The notes below the pieces were generated by a model. The model was not told the DNA's origin. It saw nothing but the letters and a program-made list of their open reading frames with translations, and searched no databases. Positions 7,754 through 10,388 of a stretch of DNA of 10,388 nt are shown piece after piece. Made by a program: the position numbers and the translations under genes. The stretch comes from Rhodoluna sp. (GTDB lineage: Bacteria; Actinomycetota; Actinomycetes; Actinomycetales; Microbacteriaceae): the NCBI GenBank assembly GCA_017984715.1, contig JAGNYY010000022.1:1-10388 (forward strand), given 5' to 3'. Position 1 is the first letter of the stretch; the number at the start of each line of letters is the position of its first letter.

Positions 7754-8884
7754 TTGTCTCTTCTCGTGGTTTGGGTTTCGATAGCCCTGGCTTTGCTGAC
7801 CTTCTTGGCAGCGATTGCTAAGGGTGCTCTTGAGGCGAATCCGGATGAAATCGAGAAGGCAGAGTCACTTAGTTTCGTTCGACTTTCACTCACCGGAATC
7901 TTTGGCGTTCTAAGTGTTCAGATCTTTGATCCGCTGGGCCTTTGGTGGTCAATCTCAATTTCTATCGGACTCATGTTGGCCTTGCTGTTGGGCACGCAAC
8001 TGGCTAGCAGTCGATTAGGGCATCGTGCATTCGCCAAGCGCCTAATCGGTTTTCTGAAGCCGGCCTTGAATTCTATTCACCTTCTTTTCACTCCGCTTTC
8101 GCTGCCCCGCGAGGATGAACCCGAAGAATTCGAGCAAGAGCTTCACGACTCGGTTGAAGAGTTTGGTGAAACTATTGTTCGCGAAATCATGGTCCCGCGC
8201 ATCGACATGGCAACGGTCTCTGTTGACGCAAATCTCACGAAGGCAATGTCTATATTTTTGGCCAGGGGATACTCGCGACTTCCGGTTATAGGAAATGACG
8301 TTGATGACATCAGAGGAGTCCTTTACATCAAGGACGTGGCCCGATTGCTGCATGAAAATCCAGCAAGCATGGATGGCACTCTGGCGGGCGAGGTTGCTCG
8401 AACAGCAATCTTCATTCCTGAATCGAAGCCGGTCGATGACCTGCTTCGAGAAATGCAAACCAGCTCAAGACATATTGCGATCATCATCGATGAATATGGC
8501 GGAGTAGCCGGTTTAGCGACTATGGAAGACGTAATCGAGGAAATCGTCGGTGACATATCGGATGAGTACGACAGGGATGTGCCTGACGTCGAGACCTTGG
8601 ATAACGGCACTCTGAGAGTCAGCTCTCGTTTACCGCTATTTGAGTTGGGTGAGTTGTTTGAACTCGATCTCGAAGATGAAGACGTTGATAGTGTCGGTGG
8701 TTTGTTGACCAAGGAACTTGGCAAACTGCCTAAGCGTGGTGATCGCGTAACTGTGAGTGGGCTTAGTCTGACTGCAGACCGTATCGAGGCGCGTCGTAAA
8801 CACTTAGTCACCGTTCTAGTGAGCAAAGACCAAAACTTGGCCGACAGCCTGTCTGCCTTCGATTCAATCGAGCAGGAGAAATAA
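7754..8884 (+). CDS. CBS-domain membrane protein (CorC/HlyC, CNNM type)
   Basis: A 376-residue protein of the CNNM/CorC family, often named hemolysin, now associated with Mg2+ (and cobalt) transport. Hydrophobic segments occur at about 3-22, 44-60 and 62-83, followed by an amphipathic stretch near 97-116. Two CBS domains follow (about 145-203, opening with IMVPRIDM; about 212-268, with IAIIIDEYGGVAGLATMEDV), then a CorC_HlyC domain (about 283-358). The membrane part is shorter than in typical relatives of about 420-440 residues, and the acidic linker before the CBS pair is reduced, though EFGETIVREIMVPR is intact. The start is TTG immediately after the ybeY stop, with GGGGG five bases upstream (7744-7748). 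The stop overlaps the era ATG (TAATG). In Actinobacteria this gene regularly sits between ybeY and era. Confidence 0.92.
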   Translation: MSLLVVWVSIALALLTFLAAIAKGALEANPDEIEKAESLSFVRLSLTGIFGVLSVQIFDPLGLWWSISISIGLMLALLLGTQLASSRLGHRAFAKRLIGFLKPALNSIHLLFTPLSLPREDEPEEFEQELHDSVEEFGETIVREIMVPRIDMATVSVDANLTKAMSIFLARGYSRLPVIGNDVDDIRGVLYIKDVARLLHENPASMDGTLAGEVARTAIFIPESKPVDDLLREMQTSSRHIAIIIDEYGGVAGLATMEDVIEEIVGDISDEYDRDVPDVETLDNGTLRVSSRLPLFELGELFELDLEDEDVDSVGGLLTKELGKLPKRGDRVTVSGLSLTADRIEARRKHLVTVLVSKDQNLADSLSAFDSIEQEK

Positions 8885-9774
8885 TGGCCGAGCACAGATC
8901 AGGATTTGCGTCCTTTGTCGGAAGACCGAATGTTGGCAAGTCGACACTGACAAACGCTTTGGTGGGCGAGAAAATCGCCATTACCAGCGCCAAACCTCAA
9001 ACCACTCGTCGCGCGATTCGCGGAATCGTTCACCGCGATTTCGGTCAGCTAATTCTGGTTGACACCCCTGGTCTTCACCGACCGCGCACACTCCTTGGTC
9101 AACGACTGAACGACTTAGTCGAACAAACCCTTGGTGATGTTGACGTGATTGGTTTTTGCATCCCGGCCAACGAGAAAATTGGCCCCGGAGACAACTTTAT
9201 TAATGAGCAGCTCAGTGAGTTTCGTCGCGCCAAGTTGGTTGCGGTTATTACCAAGAGTGAGTTGGTTTCGCCTGAGCAACTTGCCGAACAGTTGGTTGCC
9301 GTTTCTAACCTGCGCGAGTGGCGAGCGATTGTTCCCGTTTCGGCAGTGGCAGAGGATCAGCTCGAAGTCCTCACCAAGGTTCTAATCGACCTGTTGCCGG
9401 AGTCTCCTGCACTTTATCCACCTGAGGCCGTCACCGATGAAACTCTTGAGAATCGTATTTGCGAGCTGATCCGTGAAGCGGCTCTCGAGGGTGTTCGCGA
9501 TGAGTTGCCTCACTCGATTGCAGTGACCATCGATGAAATGTCTAAGCGTAAGGGGCAAAATCTCACCGACATTCATGCCAATATTTTCGTAGAGCGAGAC
9601 AGTCAAAAGGGCATCATTATTGGCCACAAGGGTTCGCGATTGATCGATGTCGGTAAGCGTTCACGTCTTGAGATCGAGAAGTTGATTGGGCACAAGGTGT
9701 TCCTCGGGCTTCGCGTGAAGGTTGCCTCGGAATGGCAGCGTGACCCTAAGCAGCTGGGCAAGCTCGGCTTCTAG
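8884..9774 (+). CDS. era: GTPase Era (30S ribosome assembly)
   Basis: Era is a GTPase that binds the 3' end of 16S rRNA through a KH domain during 30S maturation. The 296-residue protein has G1 GRPNVGKST (13-21), G2 around PQTTR (38-42), G3 DTPG (60-63), G4 at 123-126, G5 VSA (152-154), and a C-terminal KH domain with the GHKG loop at 247-250 and the Era ending EWQRDPKQLGKLGF. G4 reads TKSE: the first Asn is Thr, which is common in actinobacterial Era, but the guanine-contacting Asp is Glu (codon GAG at 9259-9261), which is unusual. The ATG overlaps the preceding stop by one base; AGGAG lies five bases upstream (8874-8878). It ends the tightly packed run of genes begun at hrcA. A promoter for leuA overlaps its 3' end. 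Confidence 0.97.
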   Translation: MAEHRSGFASFVGRPNVGKSTLTNALVGEKIAITSAKPQTTRRAIRGIVHRDFGQLILVDTPGLHRPRTLLGQRLNDLVEQTLGDVDVIGFCIPANEKIGPGDNFINEQLSEFRRAKLVAVITKSELVSPEQLAEQLVAVSNLREWRAIVPVSAVAEDQLEVLTKVLIDLLPESPALYPPEAVTDETLENRICELIREAALEGVRDELPHSIAVTIDEMSKRKGQNLTDIHANIFVERDSQKGIIIGHKGSRLIDVGKRSRLEIEKLIGHKVFLGLRVKVASEWQRDPKQLGKLGF

Positions 9775-9783
9775 TGCTAACCT
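9755..9783 (+). promoter_or_regulatory. Candidate leuA promoter at the end of era
   Basis: TGGGCA (9755-9760, four of six matches to TTGACA) and TAACCT (9778-9783, fitting TANNNT) are 17 bases apart. Transcription would start about 7 bases after the -10, at 9790, which is the G of the leader GTG. The -35 lies inside the era coding region. The exact fit of spacing with a leaderless start is the main support; both hexamers are individually weak. Confidence 0.6.
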
Positions 9784-9789
9784 GACATT

Positions 9790-9815
9790 GTGTTCTTCGG
9801 TCTCCTACTTAGTGG

Positions 9816-9831
<16 letters not shown>
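9790..9831 (+). CDS. Leucine-rich leader peptide upstream of leuA
   Basis: A 13-codon reading frame starting with GTG and reading MFFGLLLSGRDEA before TAA. Three consecutive leucine codons (CTC, CTA, CTT at 9802-9810) sit 5 bases before a GC-rich stem whose 5' arm forms the last codons. There is no Shine-Dalgarno, but a -10 box ends 6 bases before the GTG, so the transcript is probably leaderless, a common arrangement in Actinobacteria. leuA, the first enzyme of leucine synthesis, begins 66 bases after the stop. By analogy with amino-acid attenuation leaders, slow decoding of Leu codons when leucyl-tRNA is scarce would alter the RNA fold. The chance of LLL arising here randomly is not negligible, but the combination of position, stem and gene function makes it credible. 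Confidence 0.78.

Positions 9832-10388
<557 letters not shown>

Noticed and set aside
8323..8895. Minus-strand open frame of 190 codons opposite the CBS protein gene
   Set aside because: The translation is Ser/Arg-rich and low in complexity, as expected for a shadow frame; the plus strand encodes clear CBS and CorC motifs over the same bases.

Overview
The window is a stretch of conserved bacterial chromosome, almost certainly from an actinobacterium and most likely a small-genome member of the Microbacteriaceae (freshwater Rhodoluna/Aquiluna-like). This rests on the gene order lepA-hemW-(DUF4870)-hrcA-dnaJ-rsmE-HIT-phoH-ybeY-CBS protein-era-leuA, on the N-terminal HemW extension, the actinobacterial RsmE and Era variants, several TTG starts, and a base composition that looks only moderately GC-rich by eye. 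There is no sign of a mobile element, phage, CRISPR array, tRNA or rRNA.

Layout. Bases 1-2592 hold the 3' part of lepA (cut by the window edge) followed with no gap by hemW. A small membrane protein gene (DUF4870 type) lies on the minus strand at 2589-2945, and its stop codon interlocks with that of hemW. A 112-base divergent spacer carries a perfect CIRCE operator and a candidate promoter for the next operon. From 3058 to 9774 eight genes are packed tightly, with overlaps of 1 to 8 bases or gaps of at most 19: hrcA (heat-shock repressor), dnaJ, rsmE (16S rRNA methyltransferase), a HIT-family hydrolase, phoH, ybeY (rRNA endonuclease), a CorC-like CBS-domain membrane protein and era (GTPase). 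The themes are protein quality control and small-subunit ribosome maturation; LepA upstream fits the second theme. No gene-free stretch exceeds 300 bases.

The most interesting part is the 123-base gap between era and leuA. It contains a candidate promoter placed for a leaderless transcript, a 13-codon leader reading frame with three consecutive leucine codons, an 11-bp GC-rich stem whose 5' arm is the end of that reading frame, and a loop segment that can pair with the leuA Shine-Dalgarno sequence. Together these suggest a leucine-sensing leader controlling leuA translation through an H-type pseudoknot. It probably belongs to the class of leuA leader (LEU element) predicted computationally in Actinobacteria, so it may be undescribed in mechanism more than in existence.

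Secondary points are an unusual Era G4 motif (TKSE instead of N/TKxD), an altered first zinc motif in DnaJ, and a short DUF21 region in the CBS protein. leuA runs off the right edge.
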